A DNA stretch of 64,000 nucleotides from Prosthecobacter sp. GTDB lineage: Bacteria > Verrucomicrobiota > Verrucomicrobiia > Verrucomicrobiales > Verrucomicrobiaceae. The stretch covers positions 124,001-188,000 of the forward strand of contig NZ_JAXMIH010000028.1 of assembly GCF_034366625.1 (NCBI RefSeq). Reading direction: 5' to 3'. The translations under genes and the position numbers were made by a program. The notes under the pieces were generated by a model. The model was not told the origin of the DNA and searched no databases. It was given only the letters and a program-made list of their open reading frames with translations. Within the stretch, counting starts at the first letter, position 1, and each line of letters starts with the position of its first letter. Shown here in pieces: positions 1 through 8,507 of the stretch.

Positions 1-2
1 CC

Positions 3-98
3 GGCATGTTTGAATACGGCCATCGTGCGCCTTACACCGAGACCGTGGAGGAGCGAATTACGACGAAGGTCGAGGAATTGATAACACGGATTAAATGA
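3..98 (+). CDS. C-terminal end of an unidentified protein (partial)
   Basis: An open frame enters from the left edge and ends at TGA 96-98, giving 31 residues that finish ...VEELITRIK. The composition (charged, helical) is protein-like and the frame stops just before the convergent gene at 127. Too little is visible to name a family; the rest lies outside the window. Confidence 0.45.
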   Translation, partial: GMFEYGHRAPYTETVEERITTKVEELITRIK

Positions 99-126
99 CC
101 GCCAACAGCCCGCGTTGCGGCAGCTT

Positions 127-1041
127 TTATGATGAAAGTATCTGAAGGTAATCAGTCTGCGGTTGGTAAAAAGTCGGCAGAGAATCGATTCCAAAGCAAT
201 ATCCACAGACTCGGCTGTTATCGTGAGCAATCCTGACAAGTCTTCTATACTCGAGCATCTCACTCGACACCGGCACGAAATCACGTCTATGTTTTAGACG
301 TTCTCTGTGGAAGGCTTCGTGGCAGCTTTTGCACATCGAATAAATGCGATTTGATTCGAAATTTTTCACAAAAGAAGTCGTCAGCAGACCATAAATTGGC
401 TCATCGTGATGAGCATGGATCGACTCCGTCGCATTGCCGCGACCACATTGTTTACATCGACGACTATCTAAAGCCTTAATGCTTTCAGCGCGACACCGCC
501 AACCCTCGGTATTGTAAAAATCTGCCTGTTCAACCGGGCAAGCCGTGTTGTACATCAAGTAGTCCGGCGGAGCGCCCCACCTATCTGCAAAATCGATGTT
601 CCATTTGAGACGCCTCATGGCTTCTTCGAAGACCACGGAAACATGTACCCCACCCCGATGCTCATTGGATATGCCTCCAAGGTTCATGTCGCCTGCACGT
701 TTGCGAATTTGAGAACTCAATTCCTGCCAAACTCGTCTCGCAAAATTCAATGCACTCGCGAAATAGATTGGGGAACGGTCATCGGCCAATCGTTCGATGT
801 CGCAACGAAACGCAAAACAATTTGCAATCTTTGGGTGACGATCCTCCACCAGTTGAATCAACAGGTCTGTGTTAGGCTCATGACTTTCATATCTATCCCA
901 CGACTTTTCTGATAGTAGTTCCGATAACCGTCCGCTGTCGTCGATTGCCTGCGCAATCTCGTAAATTGCATTAACACGACCATAATCGCTTGAAGCTAAC
1001 TCAAGCGTATCCATCTCGTCAGCGTCGGGGTAGTCAGTCAT
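127..1041 (-). CDS. HNH-like zinc-cysteine protein, hypothetical
   Basis: 304 aa from ATG 1041 (a GTG at 1050 would add three residues). The N-terminal two thirds are not recognised. The C-terminal part has a treble-clef/HNH-like arrangement: CKQC, then HAHHDEP, then CKSCHEAFH, followed by a further pair CGYC near the C-terminus. In HNH nucleases the two CxxC pairs hold a structural zinc and the His-rich segment supplies catalytic residues, so a nuclease is possible, but the exact HNH catalytic triad cannot be assigned. No signal peptide or membrane segment. The gene is visibly richer in A+T than the genes to its right, which suggests transfer. No partner gene is recognisable next to it. Confidence 0.75.
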   Translation of the reverse strand: MTDYPDADEMDTLELASSDYGRVNAIYEIAQAIDDSGRLSELLSEKSWDRYESHEPNTDLLIQLVEDRHPKIANCFAFRCDIERLADDRSPIYFASALNFARRVWQELSSQIRKRAGDMNLGGISNEHRGGVHVSVVFEEAMRRLKWNIDFADRWGAPPDYLMYNTACPVEQADFYNTEGWRCRAESIKALDSRRCKQCGRGNATESIHAHHDEPIYGLLTTSFVKNFESNRIYSMCKSCHEAFHRERLKHRRDFVPVSSEMLEYRRLVRIAHDNSRVCGYCFGIDSLPTFYQPQTDYLQILSS

Positions 1042-1153
1042 GGCAAGCACAGCATGGTTTTGATTTTAGAGTCTCACGGCCACGCATGCTACACCATTTC
1101 GCGATCCCGCTCGATGATATGAGGTCGAGAAGCTGTTCAAGCAAACCAAGCGA

Positions 1154-1861
1154 CTATTTTCCGACGACTGGAGCCGTTTGCTCCGGCGTCGCGCGGCCGC
1201 CGGGAAGCTCCATGATCTTGATGTTCCGAAAGTGAATCTCCGCGCCTTCGGATTCGAGGCAGAGGTAGCCTTTGCGCACGGTGGACTGGCTGATGCCGTT
1301 CACGAACTTGCCGTTGATCGAAAGCTTCACCGTGCCATCCACGCAGACGACGTCGTAGGTGTTCCATTCGCCCTTGCCCTTGCAGCGAAACTCCCACGAC
1401 ATGCTGCGGCGACCGCGTGGATTGTCGGGAATGCCTTCGAGGCCGTTCGCGCCGAAGAGTTCGCCTGAAACATAACCAGGATGATTTGGCTGACCGTCTT
1501 TGCCGGGATGGAGCTGGGGCCATTCCAGCTCCAGCATCTGCACTTCCATACCCTTCGGCAGCGGTCGATTCGGAGGCGTGCTCCCTTCGCTCCAGACGAA
1601 GACGCCGGAGTTTCCGCCCGCCTGCGTGTGCTTCCACTCGATGTGCAGGATGAAGTTTTCATACTGCTTCTCGCTGCGCATGACGCCGATGGGCAAGCCT
1701 TTGCAGACGAGCAGGCCGTCTTTGACGCGCCAGGTTTCTTTGCTCGTGTTCACATCCACCCAGCCGGTGAGGTCCTTGCCATTGAAGAGATCGCGCCACT
1801 GCGGCACGTCATCGGCGAGGGCGGTGGTGGCGAGGAGGATGGAGAACAGAAGCGGTTTCAT
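1154..1861 (-). CDS. DUF1080 (3-keto-disaccharide hydrolase-like) secreted protein
   Basis: 235 aa with an N-terminal signal peptide (about residues 1-16, ending LATTALA). The rest is one DUF1080 jelly-roll domain: LFNGKDLTGW near the start, GGNSGVFVW in the middle and EIHFRNIKIMEL at the end, all hallmark segments. DUF1080 proteins are concanavalin-like folds, some shown to act on 3-keto sugars, abundant in Verrucomicrobiota and Planctomycetes. Probable role: periplasmic or surface carbohydrate turnover. It lies 25 bases downstream of the amidohydrolase gene on the same strand and may be co-transcribed with it. Confidence 0.92.
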   Translation of the reverse strand: MKPLLFSILLATTALADDVPQWRDLFNGKDLTGWVDVNTSKETWRVKDGLLVCKGLPIGVMRSEKQYENFILHIEWKHTQAGGNSGVFVWSEGSTPPNRPLPKGMEVQMLELEWPQLHPGKDGQPNHPGYVSGELFGANGLEGIPDNPRGRRSMSWEFRCKGKGEWNTYDVVCVDGTVKLSINGKFVNGISQSTVRKGYLCLESEGAEIHFRNIKIMELPGGRATPEQTAPVVGK

Positions 1862-1886
1862 GATTTTTGGTGGGTTCGGTGGACCA

Positions 1887-3326
1887 CTATTTGCGTGCTT
1901 TCACAGCGCGGCCCGGACGGGCATCTTTCACGAGTTCACCATCGCGGACGACGAAAATGCCGTTCACCAGCACATGTGGAATGCCCGCGGAAGGCGTGGT
2001 GGGCGCTTCAAACGTCGCGCGGTCGATCACTTTGGCCGGATCGAAGACGGTGATGTCCGCATCGGCACCGACGGCGATGCGGCCTTTGTTTTTCATCATC
2101 GGGACGTGGCCTTCAAGACGCTTCGCGGGCAGAATCGTCATCTTCGCCAGCGCATCCATGAGCGGCAGCAGTTTCTTCTCGCGAGAGTAATGGCCGAGCA
2201 CACGCGCATACGTTCCTGCGCCGCGTGGATGGCCTTTGCCATCGACAAACGGCACGCCGTCGCTGGCGATCATCACGCCGGGATGTGCGATGGCCATTTC
2301 GACGTTGGCTTCCTTCATCATGTACATGATGACCCAGCCGCCTTGTTTGCGATAGCGCTCAAAGCTCTCCTTCGTGAGCCGGTCGCCCGTGGCCGTCCAC
2401 ACGATGTCGCCGTAGCTGATGCGCAGATTCTCCTGCCAGCCTGGATTAAACATCGCCGACTCCAACATCGTGGACGCGGCGGTGTAGGGATAGACCTCGG
2501 TCGTGAGATCCATGCCTGCCGTGCGGTTTTCATCGATCAGTTTCAGCACCTCAGGAACATCCGAGATGCTGCTGCTACCGATGTGGACGATGTGCAGTGC
2601 CGCGCCGGTCTTTTTCGCCGTGGTGATTGCCTCGCGGATCGGCGCGATGCCAAAGGCCCGCGTGTGGACAAACGCGGGCACCTTCCGTTCCGCCGCGATG
2701 CGAAACAGCGCCTCGATCTCCTCCGGCGTGGCCGCTGGCGTGTAATTGATGCCGAAACCGACCCCGAGTGCGCCTTCATCGAGCCCCGTGCGGATCGCGT
2801 CGCTCATGCGCTTCATTTCTACCGCGCCTGCCACCTTGTTCGCACCGTCGGGCTTTGGGCCCAGAAGAGCGAGTCGCGCCTTGCCACTTGCCCACTGTCC
2901 CGTTTTGAGTTCCGGGTGAAACGCGGCAAATCTTGACGAGATGTGGCCCACCGTGGCGCCATAATGAATCGGTGCGCTGCTTTCCATCGACTGATACCAC
3001 TCTGCAACAGGATAGACGCCTCCTTCAAGCTCCAACGCCGTTGTCACACCATCCTGTGCCTTGATCTGCAAATCTCCCGTCGTCTGACCGTGCGCGTGCA
3101 GATCAATGAAACCGGGCGAAACGACATGCCCGGCCACATCGAGAACCTTGTCGCCGGAAAGCGGCGTCTCGGAGATCGCGCTGATTTTGCCGCCCGTAAT
3201 GCCGATGTGCCGCACGGCGTCGAGCCCGCTGGCCGGGTCCATCACGCGACCGTTAGCGAGCACGAGGTCGTGCGCAGAAAGTGGAAGCGAGGTGGCGAGG
3301 AGCGCGAGGATGAGGCGGGCGTTCAT
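1887..3326 (-). CDS. Amidohydrolase, N-acyl-D-amino-acid deacylase-like, secreted
   Basis: 479 aa from ATG 3326, chosen because it begins a clean signal peptide (MNARLILALLATSLPLSA); a longer in-frame start at 3353 would bury it. The metal-dependent amidohydrolase signature is present: GFIDLHAHGQ (first metal HxH), FVHTRA and HIVHIGSSS (later His ligands), and an Asp in MIASDGVPF. The N- and C-terminal segments (LANGRVMDPASG; GADADITVFDP) form the usual small beta-sandwich. Family members hydrolyse N-acylated D-amino acids or similar amides. Export is unusual for the classic enzymes but common in this phylum. It sits between two DUF-type secreted genes on the same strand. Confidence 0.88.
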   Translation of the reverse strand: MNARLILALLATSLPLSAHDLVLANGRVMDPASGLDAVRHIGITGGKISAISETPLSGDKVLDVAGHVVSPGFIDLHAHGQTTGDLQIKAQDGVTTALELEGGVYPVAEWYQSMESSAPIHYGATVGHISSRFAAFHPELKTGQWASGKARLALLGPKPDGANKVAGAVEMKRMSDAIRTGLDEGALGVGFGINYTPAATPEEIEALFRIAAERKVPAFVHTRAFGIAPIREAITTAKKTGAALHIVHIGSSSISDVPEVLKLIDENRTAGMDLTTEVYPYTAASTMLESAMFNPGWQENLRISYGDIVWTATGDRLTKESFERYRKQGGWVIMYMMKEANVEMAIAHPGVMIASDGVPFVDGKGHPRGAGTYARVLGHYSREKKLLPLMDALAKMTILPAKRLEGHVPMMKNKGRIAVGADADITVFDPAKVIDRATFEAPTTPSAGIPHVLVNGIFVVRDGELVKDARPGRAVKARK

Positions 3327-3358
3327 GAGATGCGGGAGAATGCGCTCGCGCACCGAAC

Positions 3359-4729
3359 TCAGCCAACCAATTCGCTGATCACCTTGCCTTCATCCGCGAC
3401 AATGGGTCGAGGACGGCCCTGCGGATCTATCCAATTGGTGTTCTGCTCGATGCCGAGATGATGAAACACGGTGGCGGCGAGATCACCGGGCGCGACGCGA
3501 CGGCTGTCGATGTCTCCGCCCTGGCGGTCGGTGCTGCCGATGACCTGGCCGTGCCGCATTCCCCCACCCGCGACGACCATGGACATCACGCGCGGCCAGT
3601 GATCGCGTCCGGCGTTCTTGTTGATGGTCGGGCTGCGGCCAAACTCACCCATCATGAGGATGAGCGTGCTGTCGAGCAGGCCACGTTCTTCGAGATCGGT
3701 GACGATGGCGTGCAGCGTGCGGTCCACGCTGGGCAGCAGCGGCGTGAGGCCCTTTTTGATGCCGCCCCACTTCACTTCATCGCCATGATGATCGAAGTAG
3801 CCCCAGGCACCGCTCACGGTGACAAAGGTAGAGCCGGCTTCGACGAGACGACGTGCCAGCAGCGCCTTTTCGCCAATGCTGTCGCGGCCGTAGCGGTCAC
3901 GCATCGCGGGTGATTCGGCGTCGAGATTGAAGGCGCGTTGCGCGTTGCCGGTCATGAGCACCTCGTAGGCCTGCTGCGTGTAGCGATCCGCAGCGGCGAT
4001 CTGCGCATTGCCATCGACACTGCGCTTCCAGTCGTCCATCTGCGTGAGCAAATCACGGCGATTGCCGAGGCGCTCGATGGTCAGGCCCTCGGAGAGTTTG
4101 AGGCGGCCGGACAAATCCTTGCCGCTGACAGGTTCAAAGTCGCCACCCATGTGCCCCGCGCCCCAGATGTCGGCAGGCAGTGAGTCAGCCAGCGCAACGT
4201 AACCGGGAATGCCTGGTGCGTTTGCCCCACGAAACTTTGCCGCAATCGAACCCATCGAAGGCCAGCCGCCGCCATCACGACCATCGTTCGTGCGCTTCGC
4301 GAGCGGATTGCAGGCCTGCATGGTGATCGGTGTGTGATTGCTGGCGCTGCAATCGACCGAGCGGATCAGCGTGAGCTTGTCCATGATCTTCGCGGTCAGT
4401 GGCAAATGCTCGCAGACATGAATGCCGGGCACCTTGGTCGCGATGTGGCCGAAAGGGCCCCGAATCTCGCTGGGCGCGTCAGGTTTCGGGTCCCACATGT
4501 CGATGTGGCTCGGCCCGCCCGAGAGCCAGAAGAGGATCACGTTTGTCTTTCTCTTCGCCTGTCCAGTGGCTGCTGCGAGCGCCTGCGTTTGGAGCAGCGA
4601 AGGCATCGAAACGCCCGCCAAGCCCGCGAGTCCAGTCTGGAGAAAACCGCGCCGCGTGGAACCGACGCGCAACAGATCTCCGCGAGCGGGACTGAAGGCC
4701 TGAGTGATGGATGCAGTCGTGGGATTCAT
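3359..4729 (-). CDS. DUF1501 family protein, Tat-exported
   Basis: 456 aa from ATG 4729; upstream in-frame sequence looks non-coding. A twin-arginine segment (STRRGFLQTGLAGLAG) near residue 25 marks likely Tat export. The body is a sulfatase/alkaline-phosphatase-like fold as in other DUF1501 members: LFWLSGGPSHIDMWDPKPD, TLILMMGEFGRSP and AGRDHWPRVMSMVVAGGG. DUF1501 proteins usually sit directly beside a DUF1549/DUF1553 cytochrome gene; none is adjacent here. The gene lies 32 bases upstream of the amidohydrolase, same strand, so a leftward operon 4729 to 1154 is likely. Substrate unknown. Confidence 0.9.
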   Translation of the reverse strand: MNPTTASITQAFSPARGDLLRVGSTRRGFLQTGLAGLAGVSMPSLLQTQALAAATGQAKRKTNVILFWLSGGPSHIDMWDPKPDAPSEIRGPFGHIATKVPGIHVCEHLPLTAKIMDKLTLIRSVDCSASNHTPITMQACNPLAKRTNDGRDGGGWPSMGSIAAKFRGANAPGIPGYVALADSLPADIWGAGHMGGDFEPVSGKDLSGRLKLSEGLTIERLGNRRDLLTQMDDWKRSVDGNAQIAAADRYTQQAYEVLMTGNAQRAFNLDAESPAMRDRYGRDSIGEKALLARRLVEAGSTFVTVSGAWGYFDHHGDEVKWGGIKKGLTPLLPSVDRTLHAIVTDLEERGLLDSTLILMMGEFGRSPTINKNAGRDHWPRVMSMVVAGGGMRHGQVIGSTDRQGGDIDSRRVAPGDLAATVFHHLGIEQNTNWIDPQGRPRPIVADEGKVISELVG

Positions 4730-4906
4730 GCGCGTGGCGTTGAGTTGATGAGAACCTACGTCATGAGATGGCGGGCCTTGCTTTCCGCCACGATTACAAT
4801 GTCTCGACACTTGCTGTTCGGCATCATGCATGGGGCCGACGGATTGAACACAAGGGCAGTGAGACTGTCTGAGAATTGCCGACCAGCCAATGGGTCCGCA
4901 ACTATA

Positions 4907-5431
4907 ATGATGATGATTAAACTTCGCTTGATCCTGCTGGCCGCGCTCTGCGTGGGTTCTGTTGCCTGCCAAAGCACCTCAAAAGTGCCATCGAGAAAGA
5001 TTACCAGTGTGGGTCTTCCCGGTTCCCTCCACAACGTGAGGACCACGGCGTACACCCAGAGCGAGAGCGACCACATCGTTTATGGTGCCAAGAGCGCCGT
5101 CGGCACCACCCTCAAGTTTGGTGCTGTGCGCAGCGCCGCAGCAGACTGGTCCGTTTACCCCGTAGGAACCGAGTTCAAGATCGAGGGCGAGCCGTATGTT
5201 TATCAGGTGGACGACTATGGCTCCGCGCTCGTGGGCACGAAAACCATCGACCTCTACCGGCCATCAAAGGCATCCATGAACAGTTGGGGCGTCCGCAACG
5301 TGAACATCCAGGTGATCAAGTGGGGATCGTTTGAACAGAGTCTCTCGATCATGAGGCCGCGCGATGGCAAAAAGCCGCACATTCATCCCATGATCTCCGC
5401 GATCGAGGCCCGGCACGAGCCTGAATCCTAG
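4907..5431 (+). CDS. Lipoprotein with C-terminal 3D (DPBB) domain
   Basis: 174 aa. Three consecutive ATG codons (4907, 4910, 4913) precede a lipoprotein signal: hydrophobic run then VGSVAC lipobox with the Cys around residue 21. The mature part contains the 3D motif region (VDDYGSALVGTKTIDLYRPS) typical of the double-psi beta-barrel found at the C-terminus of MltA and in resuscitation-type proteins, where Asp residues act in murein cleavage. YTQSESDH earlier matches the usual start of that barrel. Expected role: membrane-anchored cell-wall lytic or wall-binding protein. It is divergent from the DUF1501 gene, with a 177-base intergenic region. Confidence 0.8.
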   Translation: MMMIKLRLILLAALCVGSVACQSTSKVPSRKITSVGLPGSLHNVRTTAYTQSESDHIVYGAKSAVGTTLKFGAVRSAAADWSVYPVGTEFKIEGEPYVYQVDDYGSALVGTKTIDLYRPSKASMNSWGVRNVNIQVIKWGSFEQSLSIMRPRDGKKPHIHPMISAIEARHEPES

Positions 5432-5470
5432 CGGTTAGGTGAGGATGTCGCGTCTTTGCGACGACATGTT

Positions 5471-6931
5471 TTATTTCACATCAGACGGTGATGGAAACAG
5501 CGCATGCATGGCACGCACGGTTTGATCGACGAGAATCTGCCCGCCTTCGGGGCCGACTTTGTTCACGTGCGGCAGGCCGCTGTAGCTGCCGCCTTCGATG
5601 GCGAGCGCGGTGGGCAGATACATGCCGCAGCCGTTGGTGAGCTGGAGCACGAACGTCTGCTGCGCGGGACTGCGGGCCTTCATCTGGATGCCCCAGTCGA
5701 GATACAGTTCAAAGGTGTTCGTGGTGATGGCGATGTCACCGAGACGCAGGACGTGCAGCTCCATGTCGTAGGGCGGGAGTTTGTCCGCTTCCTCGAACCG
5801 TTTCACGATGCCTTTCTCCAGCGCGAGCATCGTGATGACGCGGTTGTCCGGCTTTTCGACGACGCTGTATTGCGCGATGTTCTTCTTCGCGTCCTCATAC
5901 TCGCGTTCGAGGATCTTGCGCGGCGGCAGCGGCAGGTCTTCAACGATATGACCGAACGGCGCATCAGTCCGGATGTCGGCCTTCGCGGCATCGACCGTGT
6001 CGAAAACGGCGTTGCTGATGCGGCGACCGAGTTCCTGTTGCCGCGAGAGGCCGCGCAGCTTGATCATGCGCGCCTCGGCGTCCTTGCGATACTGTGGATG
6101 CGGCGATTGATCTCCCGCAGCGCTGCACCAGCCGAGCACGGCGAGGTCAGACATGTTCAGTTTGGCCTTCAACTGCTCGCGCGCGTCATGCCAGAAGTCG
6201 GCGTTGAGCGCGCTGCGGCTTTCCACTTCCTGCGAAGGACATGCGACGTTGATCGCGACGGCTTGAAGCTGCTTTTCGGCATTCCAGAAGAACAGCGTCT
6301 CGATTCCCGAGTCCGAACCGGCCTCCATGTGGCGGAAGCGCGCGTCGTTCGTCTTCGCATACATCTGCGCATGACCATCAGCGAAGACGGACCGGCGGTT
6401 CTCGCCGATCTGCGCGAAACCGAGCGTCCAGCTCACACCGCCGGGCTTGCGGCCCTTCCAGGCCTGCACGGCGGCCTGCGAGAGTCGCTCGACAAGAAAT
6501 CCGGTGTATTCCGCCGGCTGCATGACGCCTTCCTTTGGGATTGGATAGGTGATCAGCGTCTCCTCTGGAATCTCCGAGGTCACTGGCGCGGTATGCGTGT
6601 GCGTAGCGGAGACGATGACCTTCCGCACATCAAAGTCCGGCAGCAGCGGCTTCAGATACTGACGAAACTGCGCGAGCACCGAGTGATGAATGCCCACAAG
6701 GTCGCAGGAGATGAGAATGCTCTGATCCACCACCTCGCCGCCCTCCACTGACTCAATCGCCACCGCTGCGGCGATGATCGGTGCCTCGACACTTTGCGAA
6801 ATGCGCGTCCCAAACTGCCCCGCGAGCGCCACAGGCCTGTCCGGCGTGATGCTGACCGTGGATGAGCCGATGCGGAGTTCGGCGGCTTGGATCGTGATGG
6901 TTAGACTGAGGAGGAGAAGGAAGCGTTTCAT
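5471..6931 (-). CDS. Neutral/alkaline ceramidase-like hydrolase, secreted
   Basis: 486 aa from ATG 6931, which opens a signal peptide (MKRFLLLLSLTITIQA). It matches the N-terminal catalytic domain of neutral/alkaline non-lysosomal ceramidases: SSTVSITPDRP at the start, the metal-binding SATHTHTAP segment, and AGDQSP with Ser276 at the place of the catalytic Ser of GDVSPN in characterised ceramidases. The C-terminal immunoglobulin-like domain of full-length ceramidases is missing, so the true substrate may be another amide or ester. A paralogue lies at 12856. Upstream lies a repeat-bearing gap and then a DUF1501 gene on the same strand. Confidence 0.85.
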   Translation of the reverse strand: MKRFLLLLSLTITIQAAELRIGSSTVSITPDRPVALAGQFGTRISQSVEAPIIAAAVAIESVEGGEVVDQSILISCDLVGIHHSVLAQFRQYLKPLLPDFDVRKVIVSATHTHTAPVTSEIPEETLITYPIPKEGVMQPAEYTGFLVERLSQAAVQAWKGRKPGGVSWTLGFAQIGENRRSVFADGHAQMYAKTNDARFRHMEAGSDSGIETLFFWNAEKQLQAVAINVACPSQEVESRSALNADFWHDAREQLKAKLNMSDLAVLGWCSAAGDQSPHPQYRKDAEARMIKLRGLSRQQELGRRISNAVFDTVDAAKADIRTDAPFGHIVEDLPLPPRKILEREYEDAKKNIAQYSVVEKPDNRVITMLALEKGIVKRFEEADKLPPYDMELHVLRLGDIAITTNTFELYLDWGIQMKARSPAQQTFVLQLTNGCGMYLPTALAIEGGSYSGLPHVNKVGPEGGQILVDQTVRAMHALFPSPSDVK

Positions 6932-6951
6932 GCTTATCGTGGGTTCTGATT

Positions 6952-7018
6952 GGGCAGAGGAATGATGTGGCAAGGGAATGACTCGGATTCATTCCTCTGC
7001 CCGAACATTCCCCTGCCA
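6952..7018. repeat. Interleaved inverted repeat, GGCAGAGGAATG type
   Basis: Arms 6952-6965 (GGGCAGAGGAATGA) and 6989-7002 are perfect 14-base inverse copies. A second pair, 6968-6980 (TGGCAAGGGAATG) and 7006-7018, matches at 12 of 13 bases. The order is A, B, A-inverse, B-inverse, so two related units are followed by two inverted units. It fills the gap between two same-strand genes. The core resembles the GGCAGGAATG repeats at 15742 and 24501. Confidence 0.85.
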
Positions 7019-7028
7019 AAATCAGGGA

Positions 7029-8426
7029 TCATATCAGTTCGGCAATCGGCTGGCCGAGATCGACGAGATACTGTGGTCTGCCGGTCGTGTCGGTGAGCGT
7101 GGTGCCGCGTGCGTCGATGCCAAGGTGATGGTAGAGCGTGGCGATCACGTCCTGATAATGCACAGGGCGCTGAGTGGCCTCGGCGGCGTGTTTGTCGGTG
7201 GCCCCGATGACCTGGCCGGTTTTGAGGTGTCCGCCTGCCATGATGCCCATCGCCACCTTGGGCCAGTGATCGCGGCCGGCTTTGACGTTGATCTTCGGTG
7301 TGCGGCCAAACTCGCCCCAGACGATGATCATCACGTCCTGCAACATGCCGCGCTCGTCGAGATCGGTGACGAGCGTGTGCAGCGCGTGATCGATTAGCGG
7401 ACCGAGATAGCGCATGGCGGAGAAGTTTCGTGAGTGCGTGTCGAAATCGCTGATGGAGATGCTCACGCAGCGCACACCGGCCTCGATCAAGCGCCGTGCG
7501 AGCAGGAACTTCTGCGCGCACTTGGGGCTTTCCATGGAGCCGAAGGCATCGGCAGGGCGAATGATGCGCGGCGTGTAGCGTTCGAGCACTTGGGGGTCTT
7601 CTTTGCTCAGATCCATCGCCGCCGCAAATCGACCGGAAGTGAGAATGCCGAGTGAAAGCTGCGTGAACTCATCCAGCGCGTGCATGGAGCCGCTGGAGTC
7701 GATGTCGCGGCGGATCGTGTCGAGATCACGCAGCAGCGACACCCGGTCTTCAAGCCGCCCGACGGTCAGGCCTTTTGTCAGCGCGAGACTTTGATTGTGA
7801 CCCGAGCCTCGACGCGCCAGTTCGGCCTTCATGCCCTCTTCCAACTGTCGCTCAAACAGATGCGAGATGTCCGGCCGAAACGCTGAAGATGCGGTGCCGA
7901 GAAAGCCCGGCCGCGCACTATTCCGCACGAGCGGACGGCCCTGCATGAGATCGACAAAGGCAGGCGCGGAGTCCTTGGAAGTGCTCAGCAGCTTGCTCAC
8001 CACGCAACCCATCGCCGGGCGTCCGCCGATGAAGGCGAGATCCTTTTCCTCATAGCCCGACTGGCACTGAAACGCATTGTGCGCACCCGCCGCACCGACC
8101 AACGAGCGCAGGAAGACATACTTGTCCGCGTTCGCAGCCAATCGCGGCAGCAACTCGGTCAAATGCAGGCCGGGAATCTTCGTGGGCAGCGATTTGAACT
8201 CGCCGCGAATCTCGCTCGGTGCGTCCGGCTTCGGATCGATGAGATCCATCTGTGGCGGCCCGCCATCGAGATGAATGTTGATCACCGCCTTCGTCGAAGA
8301 CCGAACACCTGCCGCCGATTCCGCGCGCAGCAAGTCCGCCAGCGTCAGCGACCCAACACCCATCGCCCCCGCCTTCAGAAAACTGCGGCGGTGGTGGCTG
8401 GAGGTGCTGCTCGGGAAGGTGAACAT
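7029..8426 (-). CDS. DUF1501 family protein, Tat-exported
   Basis: 465 aa from ATG 8426 (upstream in-frame sequence overlaps the divergent aldolase gene and is not coding). The N-terminus carries a twin-arginine signal (HHRRSFLKAGAMGVGSLTLA). DUF1501 signatures follow: INIHLDGGPPQMDLIDPKPD, GRPAMGCVVSKLL, DVMIIVWGEFGRTPKIN and AGRDHWPKVAMGIMAGG. The fold is related to alkaline phosphatase/sulfatase. Members are exported in this phylum and their chemistry is unknown. Like the copy at 3359 it has no DUF1549/DUF1553 neighbour; it is followed by a ceramidase-like gene instead. Divergent from the aldolase gene across 81 bases. Confidence 0.9.
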   Translation of the reverse strand: MFTFPSSTSSHHRRSFLKAGAMGVGSLTLADLLRAESAAGVRSSTKAVINIHLDGGPPQMDLIDPKPDAPSEIRGEFKSLPTKIPGLHLTELLPRLAANADKYVFLRSLVGAAGAHNAFQCQSGYEEKDLAFIGGRPAMGCVVSKLLSTSKDSAPAFVDLMQGRPLVRNSARPGFLGTASSAFRPDISHLFERQLEEGMKAELARRGSGHNQSLALTKGLTVGRLEDRVSLLRDLDTIRRDIDSSGSMHALDEFTQLSLGILTSGRFAAAMDLSKEDPQVLERYTPRIIRPADAFGSMESPKCAQKFLLARRLIEAGVRCVSISISDFDTHSRNFSAMRYLGPLIDHALHTLVTDLDERGMLQDVMIIVWGEFGRTPKINVKAGRDHWPKVAMGIMAGGHLKTGQVIGATDKHAAEATQRPVHYQDVIATLYHHLGIDARGTTLTDTTGRPQYLVDLGQPIAELI

Positions 8427-8507
8427 GCGCTGCAAACCTACGAGTCGCCGATGAAGGCACTTTCCGGGGATAATCGCACCGCAGCCAAGCCGTATCCCTT
8501 TCCAACC

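Noticed and set aside
1108..1170. Possible gene tail reading VEKLFKQTKRLFSDDW on the plus strand
   Set aside because: Too short, runs straight into the antisense of DUF1080 and has no start codon in frame.
1500..2936. 478-residue plus-strand open frame
   Set aside because: Antisense to the amidohydrolase and DUF1080 genes, whose proteins have clear family motifs; the plus-strand translation is His/Arg-rich with no motif.
4903..4908. TATAAT hexamer as a promoter for the 3D-domain lipoprotein
   Set aside because: It overlaps the first ATG and has no -35 at proper spacing (nearest TTGCCG is 21 bases away).
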